NCBI RefSeq assembly: GCF_006517175.1
Contig: NZ_CP041186.1
Coordinates: 5,235,074 to 5,299,073 of the forward strand
DNA from: Persicimonas caeni
GTDB lineage: Bacteria; Myxococcota_A; Bradymonadia; Bradymonadales; Bradymonadaceae
Length of the DNA: 64,000 nt
Direction: 5' to 3'
Shown: positions 17,827-27,098 of the stretch, piece after piece
How positions within the stretch are numbered: the stretch's first letter is position 1
How the letters are laid out: each line of letters begins with the position of its first letter
Position numbers and translations under genes: made by a program
The notes under the pieces: generated by a model
Database searches by the model: none
The model's input: the letters and a program-made list of their open reading frames with translations, nothing else
Told to the model about the DNA's origin: nothing

Positions 17827-20800
17827 TCAACGAATCTCCACGGCCTTCGCATCGGAACGACCGTATAGTGCCGGCTCGTACATTGCTTCCGCCCGCGCCG
17901 CCGGCGCGGTGAACGTCCCCGGCGTGGTCGCCCGGGCCAGGTAGGCGTGCTTGTAGACGCCCGGTCGCATGCGGTTGGCGAATAGGAGCACCTTGTCGTC
18001 GTGCTGCTCGGTGTGGTCGAAGCGCGCCCACCAGTACCAGGACCACCAATACCAACGCCCGCGGTCGCTCGAGCCGAGCGCCTCGTCGAGGTTCGTCGAG
18101 GTGGTCTTGAAGTCGGTGTTGATCGGCTCGAAGCCCGCAGGCAGCGGGTCCTCGACGGCCACGAAGCTGCGTTCTTCGGGCACCGTCAGCGTCAGCTGCA
18201 CTTTGACGACCTGGCCGGGGCGCACCTTGTCGAGGGGTTCGCCGGCGTTGTCGCCGTCGGCGGCGACGTAGTCGCGCTGCAGGTGGAAGCCGCCGTCGAA
18301 GCCGGTCGTGGGCGGCTCGTCCTGCACGTAGGTGAGCGTGGCGGTGTAGTACATCGGGCCGCCGGCGCCGCGTCGGGCGATGGTCAGCAGCTTGCCGTCG
18401 CGCTTGGCGAGTTCTTCCATGGGGATGAAGATGCGCCGCGGGCGAAGCTCGGCCTTGGTGAACTCCTCGCGGGCGAACTCGGTGTCACCGACGCCGACGA
18501 GCGCGCGGTAGTCGGGCGTGATCGCCTCGGCGCGCTCGAAGTACTCGCTGAGCGCCATGACCGCAAAGGCGGTGTCCTGGGTGTTCTGCCAGCGGCCGCG
18601 TTGGCGCGTCTGCAGGAGGCCTTGGGCGAATTTGGGGATGAGCGGGTCGTTTGGGCGAATGCGAAGCAGCGCCAGCAGCGTCATCGCGTCGGCGCGGGTG
18701 CGCGAGTGCCAGATCATCCACCAGTGACGCTCGCTCGGCTTCTTGTCGGTCAGATGCGCGATGCCGTTCTTCTCGACCACGCTGCTCAGCAAGTCGTCCA
18801 TGAGCGCGTCGCGCACCTCGGGGCTGTCGCCCGACTCGTGGATCGCCAGGGCGAGCAGCGCCTGGGCGAAGCGCGGCATCAGGTGGCGCTGGTCTGCCAG
18901 TCGGGTGTGGTAGCTCGGCTGCGGCTCGCCGGCTTCGGCGAGGACCCAGCTGGCGAAGGCCTGGGTGGTGAGGACCGCCTCGCGGTGCCAGTGGCTGCTC
19001 ATCGAGACTTTGCCGCGCAGCAGGTTGCTCAGGTAGCCGAGCAGCTTGGAGTAGCGGTCGGCGTTGATGTCGTAGTCGCCGAGCTTCTTGGCGCGCACGA
19101 GCGCCAGACCGCCATAGGTCGTCGTCCACGGGTGCGCCGAGCTCGCCCCGGGCCAGTAGCCCAGGCCGCCGTCGCGGGTCTGCATATTCAACAAGCGGTC
19201 GAGGCCCGACTGGGCGAACTTGCCGATATCGTCGCTCCGCAGGCCGGGCAGCTCGAGGTCGCCGACGGTGTCGCGCATCGACACCAGCGGGAGCGTGCGC
19301 CCGGTGGTCTGCTCGGCGCAGCCGTACGGGTAGTCGACCAGGTATTCGAGGCCCGGCAGCAGCTCGCCGAGCGCGCTCGACGACAGCTCGATCTCGAGGC
19401 CGCCGACGTCCTTGCGGATGCCTTTGGGGAGCTCGAGGCGGCGGCGTACGTCGGCTTGCGACCAGCTCGAGTCCATCGTGACGGTGCCCGTTTCGACGAA
19501 GGATTGCTCGGCGGCGGGGTAGCGCACCGGAAGCTCGAGCTCGACGGCGTCCTCGCCTGCGAGCTCGCCCTGGCCGCGCACGGCGAAGCGCACCTTGGCG
19601 GCGCCGGGCACGCCGGCGGTCACCGGGAAGGCGACCTCTTTGGCCGCGCCGGCGGGCAGCGTGATCGTCTTCGTCTTGTCGCCGGTGAGCTCAAGCGGCC
19701 CGTCGATCTCGACGTCGACGCTCACTTTGCCGGCGGTCTCGACCATCGACTGGACGACCACGCGCGCCTCGAATTTGTCGCCCGTCGAGGCGAAGCGGGG
19801 CAGGGCGGGGCGAGCCATCAAGGGCTTGTTGACCTCGACGCGCTTGTCGCCCGAGCCGAAGCGGTTGCCCTCGGCCACGGCCACGGCCATGAGCCTGTAG
19901 GCGGTCAGGTTCTCGGGCAGGCGGAACTCGACGGTCGCCTGGCCACTGTCGTCGACGTCGATCTTGGCGCGATAAGTCGCGGTGGTGGCGAACTCGGAGC
20001 GGTAATTCATCGCCATGCCCGACCCGTCGCCGCCCTCGGCGGACTTGTCGGCGGCGAGCTCTTTCTTCTTCTCGAGCTCGGCGCGGGTGGTCAGCATCAG
20101 GCGCGAGTCGCGGTTTTTGACCCCGAGCGGGCGCTCTTTGAAGAAGGCGTCGACCGGGTTGGGCGTCTTGTAGCCGGTCAGGCTGAGCACGCCCTGGTCG
20201 ACGGCCATGAAGGTGACTTCGCCGGCGGTGGGCCGGCCTTCGTGGTCGCGCACGCTGATATCGGCGCGCACGAGCCCGCCGGGGCGGTACTCGAGGCTGT
20301 CGGGGGCGACCGCGACGTCGAGCTGGCGCTCGCTGTGGTCGACGGTCAGCTCGACGTAGCCGATCTTGAAGGCGGGGCGGCCGAGGTCGGCGCCCTCGTC
20401 TTTGGCGCGTTGGCGCTCGTCCGCGCTCAGGGCGACGCGGCCGCGCACCAGCGAGACCGACACGTACGCGTTGGGCTGCATCTTGGGGGTGATGGGCACC
20501 TCGACCACGCTGCTCGTGCCGTCGATGGCGGTGGTGAATCGCTCGAGGACGCCGCCGCGCTCGACGGTGACCAGCGCGTGCGCCTCTTCGAAGGGCGACT
20601 GCACCATGATCTTGGCGGTGTCGCCGACCTCGTACTCCTTCTTGTCGGCGATCAGGTCGATGCGCTCGTCGTCCGAGCGGCCCCACCAGTAGCCGTCGCC
20701 GCCGTACGCGTAGAAGGGCGCGGTGCTCACGAGCTCGTTGCCGAGGCCGTCGGTCGATTTGACCTCGACGACGTAGGAGCCCGACCCGTCGATCTTGAAG

Positions 20801-23676
20801 TCGCAGCCTTTGGGGGCCGCGCCGCTGGTCAGCTTGCAGGCGCCGACCTCTTTGTCTTCGTGCTCGGTGACCCAGGTATACCCGCCGCCGGCCGACTTCT
20901 TCTTGACCGACTTCCACTCACGGCGCAGCACGCGCATTTGCACGGGCTTGCCGCTGAGCGCCTTGCCGTCGTAGTCGACGGCGACGGCTTTCGGCGAGAT
21001 CGACTCGCCGGCTTTGACCAGATAATTGGGCTGTTTGACGCCCACGTAGTATTCGCCGGGGTGCACGCGAATCGTCGCCCGTCCGCTCGAGCGCTGGCGG
21101 TTGACGTCGGTGACCTCGGCCTCGATGACGATCTCTTGCGGGCCGGAGAAGTCCTCGTCTTCCGGCACTTCGAAGGCGGCTTCGAGCGCGCCCTCGTCGT
21201 CGAGCTTGCCCGAGGCGCTCGACAGGTGGCGCGAGCTCGACGAGTCGTAATACCACCAGTAGCGCCAGCGGTTGGCGTTGAAGTTGTACTCCTTGAAGTT
21301 CTGCGGCTCGAAGCGGGCGCGCGAGCGTCGGGCGGTCCAGTAGGCCTGGTTGTTGCGCATGGGCGCGCCGAACAGGTAGCGGCCGCGCACGGTCGCCTTG
21401 GCGTCGCGGCCGACGATCATCTCGTCGTTCTCGGGCTCGACGAGCACCTCGAACTCGGGCGTGCGATACGCCTCGACCCTGAACGAGCCGCCCCGGCCCG
21501 TGGCGAGCTGCTTGCTCACGTCGGGGTCGATGGGAGCGACGCTCACCGAGTAGGTGCCCAGAGCGGCGTTGTCGGGAAGCTTCACGTCGAGCGAGTAGCC
21601 ACCGAGCTTCGACAGCTCGACCTCTTCGCGAGCGACGTTCTCGCCGCGCGAGTTCGCCACGGTGACGACCGCGCGCTCGGCGGGCATCTTTTGGAGCTCA
21701 CCGTCCTTCTCCAGGCGCATATAGCCTTTGACGTGCACCGTCTCGCCGGTGCGGTAGACGCCGCGCTCGGTGAAGATGAAGTTGCGCGTGTACATCGACT
21801 CGCGCTGCTCGCGGTAGTCGAGGCGGAAGCGGTACGGCCAGACCGTGCCGCGCCAGCTGTCGAGGTCGATGAGGCTCGTGTCGGCGCCTTTTTTGGCGGT
21901 CAGCGCGACCACCGAGTTGCTGTCGATCGTTTCGCCGGCGGGCGTGGTGACGAGTCCCTGCTCGTCGGTCTTGCCGGTCCACAGGCGCTTTCCGTTGGCC
22001 GCCCACAGCGAGACCTTGGCGTCGGCGACGGGCTTGCCGTCGGAGAGTCCGGTCACCCAGACCAGGTTCTCGTCGCCGGCCTCCTTGATGGTGATGCCCA
22101 AGTCGGTCACGACCACGAGGCCCTGTCGAATGCTGTTGCCGTAGCTGACTTGCACGTCGGGCGAGTCGACGTCGAAGTAGACCGCGCCGATGGGCTTGTT
22201 GCCGAGCTCGCGGCCCAGATCGATGGCGTAGCTCTTCGTCTGCCCGGTGCGCAGGTTGGTGCCGATCTTGTATTGAGTGCCGCTGCCCAGGCGCCCCTTG
22301 AAGGGCTTTCCGGTCTGTTTGGTGACGTCGTACAGGTTCGCCGAGACGTAGGCGAGCTGGTCCTCGGGCACCTCGTACATGCGCACCGTGGCGTTCTTGG
22401 CGTTGCGCAGGGTCACCGGGATCGCCGGGGCCTCCGAGCCCTTGGCCACCTCGAGGATGCGCAGGCCGTTCTCGACGCTGATCATCGGACTGGGGTAGTC
22501 GACCTCGATGCTGTAGGTGCGCGTGGCGGCGAGCGTGTTGCCGAAGATGTCCTTGCAGCCGCGGTCGACGCGAAGCTTGTAGGTCTTGCCGCCTTTGACG
22601 TTGCTCGGGTTGATGTAGAGCGTGTCGCGCGAGGCGCTCACGCTCGACAGCTTGGCGCCGCCGCTCACCGAGACGCACTCCTCGACGTCTTCCTTGTCGA
22701 GCGGGTTGGAGAACTCGACGCGCCAAGACGAGTGGGAGTCACAGTCGCGCCACCCGCAGCGCACGCGGTCGACCTGGAAGTGGCCGTAGGCGTCGAACTG
22801 GGCGTGGTAGTCGCCCCCTCGGTAGTTCTTTTCGGCCGAGCGGCGCCGGCTGGGACTCATCGACGCGACCTTCTGCTCGATGCCCTCCGACAGCGTCGCG
22901 TTGCCCCCTTTGGGCGTCAGCGAGCCGTCGATGCGCAGGTGATAGCGCGACCCGAGCCGGAAGCCGCCCGGGCGTTTGATGGCGTAGCTATCTTTACCGT
23001 AGTAGCCCTTGGTTTCACGCCCTTCGACGACCTTGGCGATCTCGACGCCGTCCTCTTCGAGCGTGACCGCCTCCTCGAAGTCCTCGGGGTCGACCTCGAG
23101 GTTCAAGAAGACGCGAATCTCGCCTTCGGGGCGAAGCTTGCGGTAATCGGGGTGGGAGCGCACGCGGCTGACCTGCAAAAAGGGCGTGCGAAACCCGAAG
23201 GTGTAGTCCTGGGCGAGCGCGTTGCCGTCGAGGCTCTCGGTGCCGGCCGGAACGGTGACCTTGAAATGAGTCGCCTTCGGCAATTCTTCTTTGGGATGGA
23301 ACACCGCGGTGCGCGAGCCCATCCAGTGGTAGGTGCCGGCGAGCTTCGGCTCGATCTGGAAGATGGGCGCGTCCGCCTCGACCTCGCCCACGCTCGGCTC
23401 GACCATCGCCTGATTGAACGAGACGGTGACCACCGACGAGCTGGTGACCTCGTCGGTCGGCCGCTTCATGACGACCTCGAGCGCCTCACTCTCTTCGCCC
23501 GACGACTCGTCGCTGGAAGACTGGAGGGCGCCGCCGGTGCTCGGAAACGCGCTGTAGGCGCTCGGATCCTCCTCGGGCGACGAGAGGCTCGGCGATTGCG
23601 AGCAGGACGTGAGCGCGCAGGACGTGATAAGGAGCGCGGCGACGAGGAGAGGGGTGATGCGGGTCATACGACACAT
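17827..23676 (-). CDS. Bacterial alpha-2-macroglobulin lipoprotein
   Basis: This 1949-residue protein begins with a lipoprotein signal; two lipobox-like sites are seen, LLITSC and ALTSC (Cys about 20-25). Macroglobulin-type beta domains fill the first 1100 residues, including TDEVTSSSVVTVSFNQAM and MYTRNFIFTERGVYRTGETV. Next come the A2M domain and the thioester motif PYGCAEQT (Cys about 1453). An alpha/alpha-barrel complement-like region (LQTRQRGRWQNTQDTAFAVMAL) and the C-terminal receptor-like domain follow. Bacterial A2Ms trap proteases in the periplasm by cleavage-triggered covalent binding. The intact thioester and lipid anchor suit the YfhM/ECAM class, which is paired with PBP1C as here. 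The start could also be the next Met, three codons on. Confidence 0.95.
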   Translation of the reverse strand: MCRMTRITPLLVAALLITSCALTSCSQSPSLSSPEEDPSAYSAFPSTGGALQSSSDESSGEESEALEVVMKRPTDEVTSSSVVTVSFNQAMVEPSVGEVEADAPIFQIEPKLAGTYHWMGSRTAVFHPKEELPKATHFKVTVPAGTESLDGNALAQDYTFGFRTPFLQVSRVRSHPDYRKLRPEGEIRVFLNLEVDPEDFEEAVTLEEDGVEIAKVVEGRETKGYYGKDSYAIKRPGGFRLGSRYHLRIDGSLTPKGGNATLSEGIEQKVASMSPSRRRSAEKNYRGGDYHAQFDAYGHFQVDRVRCGWRDCDSHSSWRVEFSNPLDKEDVEECVSVSGGAKLSSVSASRDTLYINPSNVKGGKTYKLRVDRGCKDIFGNTLAATRTYSIEVDYPSPMISVENGLRILEVAKGSEAPAIPVTLRNAKNATVRMYEVPEDQLAYVSANLYDVTKQTGKPFKGRLGSGTQYKIGTNLRTGQTKSYAIDLGRELGNKPIGAVYFDVDSPDVQVSYGNSIRQGLVVVTDLGITIKEAGDENLVWVTGLSDGKPVADAKVSLWAANGKRLWTGKTDEQGLVTTPAGETIDSNSVVALTAKKGADTSLIDLDSWRGTVWPYRFRLDYREQRESMYTRNFIFTERGVYRTGETVHVKGYMRLEKDGELQKMPAERAVVTVANSRGENVAREEVELSKLGGYSLDVKLPDNAALGTYSVSVAPIDPDVSKQLATGRGGSFRVEAYRTPEFEVLVEPENDEMIVGRDAKATVRGRYLFGAPMRNNQAYWTARRSRARFEPQNFKEYNFNANRWRYWWYYDSSSSRHLSSASGKLDDEGALEAAFEVPEDEDFSGPQEIVIEAEVTDVNRQRSSGRATIRVHPGEYYVGVKQPNYLVKAGESISPKAVAVDYDGKALSGKPVQMRVLRREWKSVKKKSAGGGYTWVTEHEDKEVGACKLTSGAAPKGCDFKIDGSGSYVVEVKSTDGLGNELVSTAPFYAYGGDGYWWGRSDDERIDLIADKKEYEVGDTAKIMVQSPFEEAHALVTVERGGVLERFTTAIDGTSSVVEVPITPKMQPNAYVSVSLVRGRVALSADERQRAKDEGADLGRPAFKIGYVELTVDHSERQLDVAVAPDSLEYRPGGLVRADISVRDHEGRPTAGEVTFMAVDQGVLSLTGYKTPNPVDAFFKERPLGVKNRDSRLMLTTRAELEKKKELAADKSAEGGDGSGMAMNYRSEFATTATYRAKIDVDDSGQATVEFRLPENLTAYRLMAVAVAEGNRFGSGDKRVEVNKPLMARPALPRFASTGDKFEARVVVQSMVETAGKVSVDVEIDGPLELTGDKTKTITLPAGAAKEVAFPVTAGVPGAAKVRFAVRGQGELAGEDAVELELPVRYPAAEQSFVETGTVTMDSSWSQADVRRRLELPKGIRKDVGGLEIELSSSALGELLPGLEYLVDYPYGCAEQTTGRTLPLVSMRDTVGDLELPGLRSDDIGKFAQSGLDRLLNMQTRDGGLGYWPGASSAHPWTTTYGGLALVRAKKLGDYDINADRYSKLLGYLSNLLRGKVSMSSHWHREAVLTTQAFASWVLAEAGEPQPSYHTRLADQRHLMPRFAQALLALAIHESGDSPEVRDALMDDLLSSVVEKNGIAHLTDKKPSERHWWMIWHSRTRADAMTLLALLRIRPNDPLIPKFAQGLLQTRQRGRWQNTQDTAFAVMALSEYFERAEAITPDYRALVGVGDTEFAREEFTKAELRPRRIFIPMEELAKRDGKLLTIARRGAGGPMYYTATLTYVQDEPPTTGFDGGFHLQRDYVAADGDNAGEPLDKVRPGQVVKVQLTLTVPEERSFVAVEDPLPAGFEPINTDFKTTSTNLDEALGSSDRGRWYWWSWYWWARFDHTEQHDDKVLLFANRMRPGVYKHAYLARATTPGTFTAPAARAEAMYEPALYGRSDAKAVEIR

Positions 23677-23794
23677 CGTTGGATTCCCTTAAAGTACCAG
23701 CAGGCTTGTCGAGCGGGGATTGCTCGGAGTCACATCAAAAAGTATGGTGCGGCGGCGCGACCATAGCGCTTTTGCGTCGATTCGTGGAGTCAAA

Positions 23795-24547
23795 ATGACA
23801 GCAGCACCCGAGACACAAATGACAGGCTCAACCGGCAACGCCGCTCCTTTGAGCAAGCCGGTGATCAAGCTGGTGCGCCAGGCGGTGCTCGACTTCGTGC
23901 TCATCGAGCCGGGCGACCGCATCGCGGTGGGGTTGTCGGGCGGCAAGGACTCGCTCATGCTGGCCGCGGCGCTCGGTGAGCTGTCGCGCCACGGCGACCT
24001 CGACTTCGAGATGCAGCCCATCCACCTCGACCAGAACCAGCCCGGCTTCGACCGCGACGGCTTCAACGCCGCGCTCGATCGCCTGGGGCTTGGCTGCGAG
24101 GTCATCGACGAGGACACCCACTCGGTCGTCCAGTCGAAGCTCGAGCCGGGCCAGATCCCGTGCGCCCTGTGCAGCCGGATGCGCCGGGGCATCCTCAACG
24201 AGTTCTGCGTGGCCAACGGCTTCAACAAGCTCGCCCTAGGCCATCACCTCGACGACGCCGTCGAGACGTTCTTCTTGAACCTGTTCTACGGACGCAGGCT
24301 CGAGCCGCTCAAGCCGGCCACGCCCACCGAGGACGGCGCGGTGACGACCATTCGCCCGTTGATCCTCGTCGAGGAGCGAAAGATCGAGGCGTGGGTCGAC
24401 GAGCACAACGTGCCCACGGTGCCCTGTCCGGTCTGTGACGCGTTCCCCGAGTTGAAACGACGTGACCTCAAGGAGTTGTTGTCGGAGTTTGCCAAGATGC
24501 AGCCCGACATGCATGCTTCGGTACGTACCGCCCTTTACGAGAGCTGA
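23795..24547 (+). CDS. ttcA: TtcA-family tRNA 2-thiocytidine synthetase
   Basis: The chosen start at 23795 follows a GTGGAG sequence and gives 250 residues. Motifs are the PP-loop GLSGGKDSLMLA, the iron-sulphur Cys pair CALCSRMRRGIL and the family stretch LALGHHLDDAVETFFLNLFYG. A further CPVC lies before the C-terminus. TtcA thiolates C32 of certain tRNAs using ATP and a [4Fe-4S] cluster. The protein is shorter than E. coli TtcA (311), mainly at the ends. An upstream in-frame ATG (23720) would add 25 unlikely residues. It is followed after 3 bp by a thioredoxin-like gene, so the two are probably co-transcribed. Confidence 0.85.
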   Translation: MTAAPETQMTGSTGNAAPLSKPVIKLVRQAVLDFVLIEPGDRIAVGLSGGKDSLMLAAALGELSRHGDLDFEMQPIHLDQNQPGFDRDGFNAALDRLGLGCEVIDEDTHSVVQSKLEPGQIPCALCSRMRRGILNEFCVANGFNKLALGHHLDDAVETFFLNLFYGRRLEPLKPATPTEDGAVTTIRPLILVEERKIEAWVDEHNVPTVPCPVCDAFPELKRRDLKELLSEFAKMQPDMHASVRTALYES

Positions 24548-24550
24548 ACT

Positions 24551-25042
24551 ATGGCGCGCTTTACGCTCATTTGCTTTCTCTTCGTCGCGCTGCTGATCCC
24601 GGCGAGCGCTTTTGCCGAGGTCGGCCCGGGCGACAAGCCCACCTACACGGCGACCACGCTCGACGGCGAGAAGGTCTCGTCGACCGAGCTTCGCGGCAAG
24701 GTCGTGCTGGTCGACTTCTGGGCGACCTGGTGCGCGCCGTGCAAAGAGTCGTTTCCGTTCTACTCGAAGCTCGCCAAAGAGTACGAAGACGACCTGGTGG
24801 TGCTGGCCGTCAGCCTCGACGGCTCGCGCAAAGAGGCGCGGAAGTTCATGGAGGGCAAAGGTTACGCGTTTACGGTTGCTTGGCACCCGAAGCATCCGGT
24901 GGTCAAGACGTTCGGCCCGTCGATCTTTCCGACCTCGTATTTGATCGACCGCAACGGCGTGGTGCGCCACGTGCACACGGGATTCGACGACGAGACGCGC
25001 AAGCAGACCGAAAACGAGGTCAAGGCGCTCGTCGGCCAATGA
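24551..25042 (+). CDS. TlpA/ResA-like periplasmic thioredoxin
   Basis: This 163-residue protein has a signal peptide (FLFVALLIPASAFAE). The thioredoxin fold follows, with active site FWATWCAPCKESFPFY, the cis-Pro loop SIFPTSYLIDRNG and the family start VGPGDKPTYTATTLDGEKV. It would act as a disulphide reductase in the periplasm, for example in cytochrome c maturation. It lies directly downstream of ttcA with no room for a promoter. Confidence 0.92.
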   Translation: MARFTLICFLFVALLIPASAFAEVGPGDKPTYTATTLDGEKVSSTELRGKVVLVDFWATWCAPCKESFPFYSKLAKEYEDDLVVLAVSLDGSRKEARKFMEGKGYAFTVAWHPKHPVVKTFGPSIFPTSYLIDRNGVVRHVHTGFDDETRKQTENEVKALVGQ

Positions 25043-25150
25043 GCCGCATCGCGACGACCCTCAAATCGTAGTTTCGCGCCGCAGTACAGGCGCCCCAAAT
25101 AGCTGGCGCCGCGACTTCTGCAAGGCGCAACATTGTTTCGAGCGGGATTG

Positions 25151-25690
25151 ATGATGATGACGAAAACCAACACGCGCATCGCTGCAGCTTTGCTCACCGC
25201 CACCCTCGCCTTGCCGAGTCTCGGCTGCGGCGACGACGGCCCGAGTACCTCGCCGTTTGCGGACACCTACCAGGTCGTCTTGCACACGCGAAATACGGAG
25301 AATTGCGACGGAGAGGGCTCCCCCTTCGACGGCGACGACTACTTCGAGTTGACCGACGAGGGCGACTCGCTCGCCTACCACGTGTGCGACGCGGCCGACG
25401 ATTGTCGAGACGCGGTCAACGACAGCAAGAGCTTCACCATCCAAGACGGCGACGCCTGGATCGGGCGCACGATCGACGCCTCGGGCACCCGCGGCGGCTG
25501 CAACGTGACGTTCACCGAGCGGGTGGCCACCCTCGAGAACAACACCGACGTGCGCATCGAAACGCGCACCTTTAGCGGGGAGTTCAGCCGGGAAGAGGGG
25601 CAGGACTGCACCGACCAACTCGTGCTCGAGAACCGCGGTGAACTGACCTGCGGGCAATTCGAGGTCGTGCTCGCCGTGCCCGCCGACTGA
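25151..25690 (+). CDS. Small lipoprotein
   Basis: About 180 residues with a lipoprotein signal peptide (ATLALPSLGC). Three ATGs in a row (25151, 25154, 25157) could each start it. The mature part is acidic and has six or more Cys (CDGEGS, HVCDAADDC, GGCNVTF, DCTDQL, LTCGQF), probably forming disulphides in a small beta-rich domain. I do not recognise a family. It is separated by about 108 bp from the thioredoxin gene. Confidence 0.8.
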   Translation: MMMTKTNTRIAAALLTATLALPSLGCGDDGPSTSPFADTYQVVLHTRNTENCDGEGSPFDGDDYFELTDEGDSLAYHVCDAADDCRDAVNDSKSFTIQDGDAWIGRTIDASGTRGGCNVTFTERVATLENNTDVRIETRTFSGEFSREEGQDCTDQLVLENRGELTCGQFEVVLAVPAD

Positions 25691-25714
25691 GCCGTGTCTG
25701 CTCGATAGGTCGCC

Positions 25715-26269
25715 TCAGAGTTTGCCCTCGACGAGCACGACCCGGTGGCCGAGCACGCCGGCGAGTCGCTCGATGAACTCGCGGTTGAGCGACGGCCAGT
25801 TCCAGAAGGTAAAGCCCAGACACCCGAAGCCGATGGGTGTGTCGTGGCGCCAGTCGACGATGGGCGCCCGGCTCGCGCAGTGCGGACAGTCGAGCGAGGC
25901 GCTCGCATCGCCCTCGCGCCACCCGTCGAGCGCCGCCTGCCAGGCGCTGTCGGCTGCGCGCGGCTTGTTGCACTCGGGGCAGTGCGGGCGCGACGCAAAT
26001 TGGCCGGCGTCGAAGATCTGCCGGCCACAGACCACCTCCACGCCGTTGAACTCCAGCCCCAAAAAGTACTCGTCCAGCTCGACAATCGCCGACTCCCACG
26101 CCTCCGCCGGCCGGTGGCCCATTCGCCCGCCCGGCACGCACGGACTGGGCTCGTCGGCAATAACCTGCTCGTCGGCCATGAACTCGACGGCCCGTAGACC
26201 CAGACGCTCGGCCTCGGCGGGTGTGGCGTCGCGGTCGACGATGGTTTGGTAGTAGTTGTTGTGGGGCAT
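25715..26269 (-). CDS. Hypothetical protein with zinc-ribbon Cys pairs
   Basis: This 184-residue soluble protein has two CxxC pairs, CPECNK (about 97) and CPHCAS (about 126), that could bind one zinc. Around them lie WESAIVELDEYFLGLEFNG and a C-terminal LGFTFWNWPSLNREFIERLAG. No signal peptide is seen. The family resembles conserved uncharacterised proteins; no function is proposed. It ends 24 bp from the stop of the convergent lipoprotein. Confidence 0.8.
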   Translation of the reverse strand: MPHNNYYQTIVDRDATPAEAERLGLRAVEFMADEQVIADEPSPCVPGGRMGHRPAEAWESAIVELDEYFLGLEFNGVEVVCGRQIFDAGQFASRPHCPECNKPRAADSAWQAALDGWREGDASASLDCPHCASRAPIVDWRHDTPIGFGCLGFTFWNWPSLNREFIERLAGVLGHRVVLVEGKL

Positions 26270-26299
26270 TGGTTTGGTGTTGTAGGTATGGGTTGTTGG

Positions 26300-26499
26300 G
26301 GCCCCCCATCCGCCTCGCGCTAAACTACGCGCTCGGCACCTTCCCCCCGGGGAAGGGATGCTGTTGCGAAAAGTTACGTGGTTCGAACGCGCGAGGGATG
26401 CCCCTGCGAAAAGCTACGAAGTTCTAATGCGCAAGGACAGCCCTTCCCCGGGGGGAAGGTGGCTCGCGCGCTTTACAGCGCGAGGCGGATGGGGGCGCC
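26300..26499. repeat. 200-bp palindromic element
   Basis: Outer arms (about 26302-26320 and 26480-26497) share CCCCCATCCGCCTCGCGC in inverted orientation. Inner arms (26338-26357 and 26441-26460) share a perfect 20-bp inverted copy of ACCTTCCCCCCGGGGAAGGG. The 83-bp centre holds two direct copies of a 38-bp unit (26356-26394 and 26396-26434), each containing TGCGAAAAG. No coding capacity is credible. The structure resembles a non-autonomous mobile element or a compound REP-type element. Confidence 0.8.
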
Positions 26500-26540
26500 G
26501 CCAAGCAAAGCCTTACACAACACGACCCATACAAAAGCCA

Positions 26541-26993
26541 ATGACCGACACACTCCAAGAACTCCTCGCCGACTACCCCGTCACCGCCACGTTCCCCATC
26601 GCTTGGGGCGACATGGACGCCTTCCAGCACGTCAACAATACGCGCTATTTTCGCTACTTCGAAGACGCGCGTATCGCCTATTTCGACGAGGCCGGCATCT
26701 CCGGGGTCTCCGGGATGCCCAGCGGCATCGGGCCGATTTTGGCGTCGACCTCGTGTCGGTTCAAGGCTCCGCTGACCTTTCCCGACACCATCGCGGTGGG
26801 CGCGCGCGTCATCGAGCTGGGCGAGGATCGCTTCACCGTCGAGCACGCCGTGGCCAGCGAGAAGCTCGGGCGCATCGCGGCCATCGGCCAAGCGTTGGTC
26901 GTCTCGTTCGACTACAGCGCCCAGACCAAGGCGCCGGTGCCCGACGCGTGGCGCCAGGCCATCGAGAAGATGGAAGGTCGGACGTTCGGTTGA
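26541..26993 (+). CDS. Hotdog-fold acyl-CoA thioesterase
   Basis: The ATG at 26541 gives 150 residues beginning [14 protein letters not shown]. The hotdog motif [23 protein letters not shown] places the catalytic Asp and HVNN loop of the YbgC/4-hydroxybenzoyl-CoA thioesterase family. A beta-rich core follows ([19 protein letters not shown]). It hydrolyses acyl-CoA esters in the cytoplasm; the acyl group cannot be deduced. Upstream codons in the same frame fall in the palindromic element and are not coding. Confidence 0.9.
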   Translation: MTDTLQELLADYPVTATFPIAWGDMDAFQHVNNTRYFRYFEDARIAYFDEAGISGVSGMPSGIGPILASTSCRFKAPLTFPDTIAVGARVIELGEDRFTVEHAVASEKLGRIAAIGQALVVSFDYSAQTKAPVPDAWRQAIEKMEGRTFG

Positions 26994-27098
26994 GAACCGT
27001 CGGCTGAAAACTCTTGAAAGATCCCCCGGGTCCGATACCCTGAGAAGCGAGAGCTCGAGATCCCGAGACCCCAAGACCTCAAGACCCCGAATATCAAG

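Noticed and set aside
18001-23766. A 1921-codon open frame antisense to the macroglobulin gene
   Set aside because: High GC and biased third positions open the antisense frame; the product is a composition artefact with no recognisable motif, while the sense strand codes a complete A2M.
26389-26420. tRNA T-loop-like GGTTCGAAC
   Set aside because: No acceptor or anticodon stem can be formed around it; it lies in the palindromic element.
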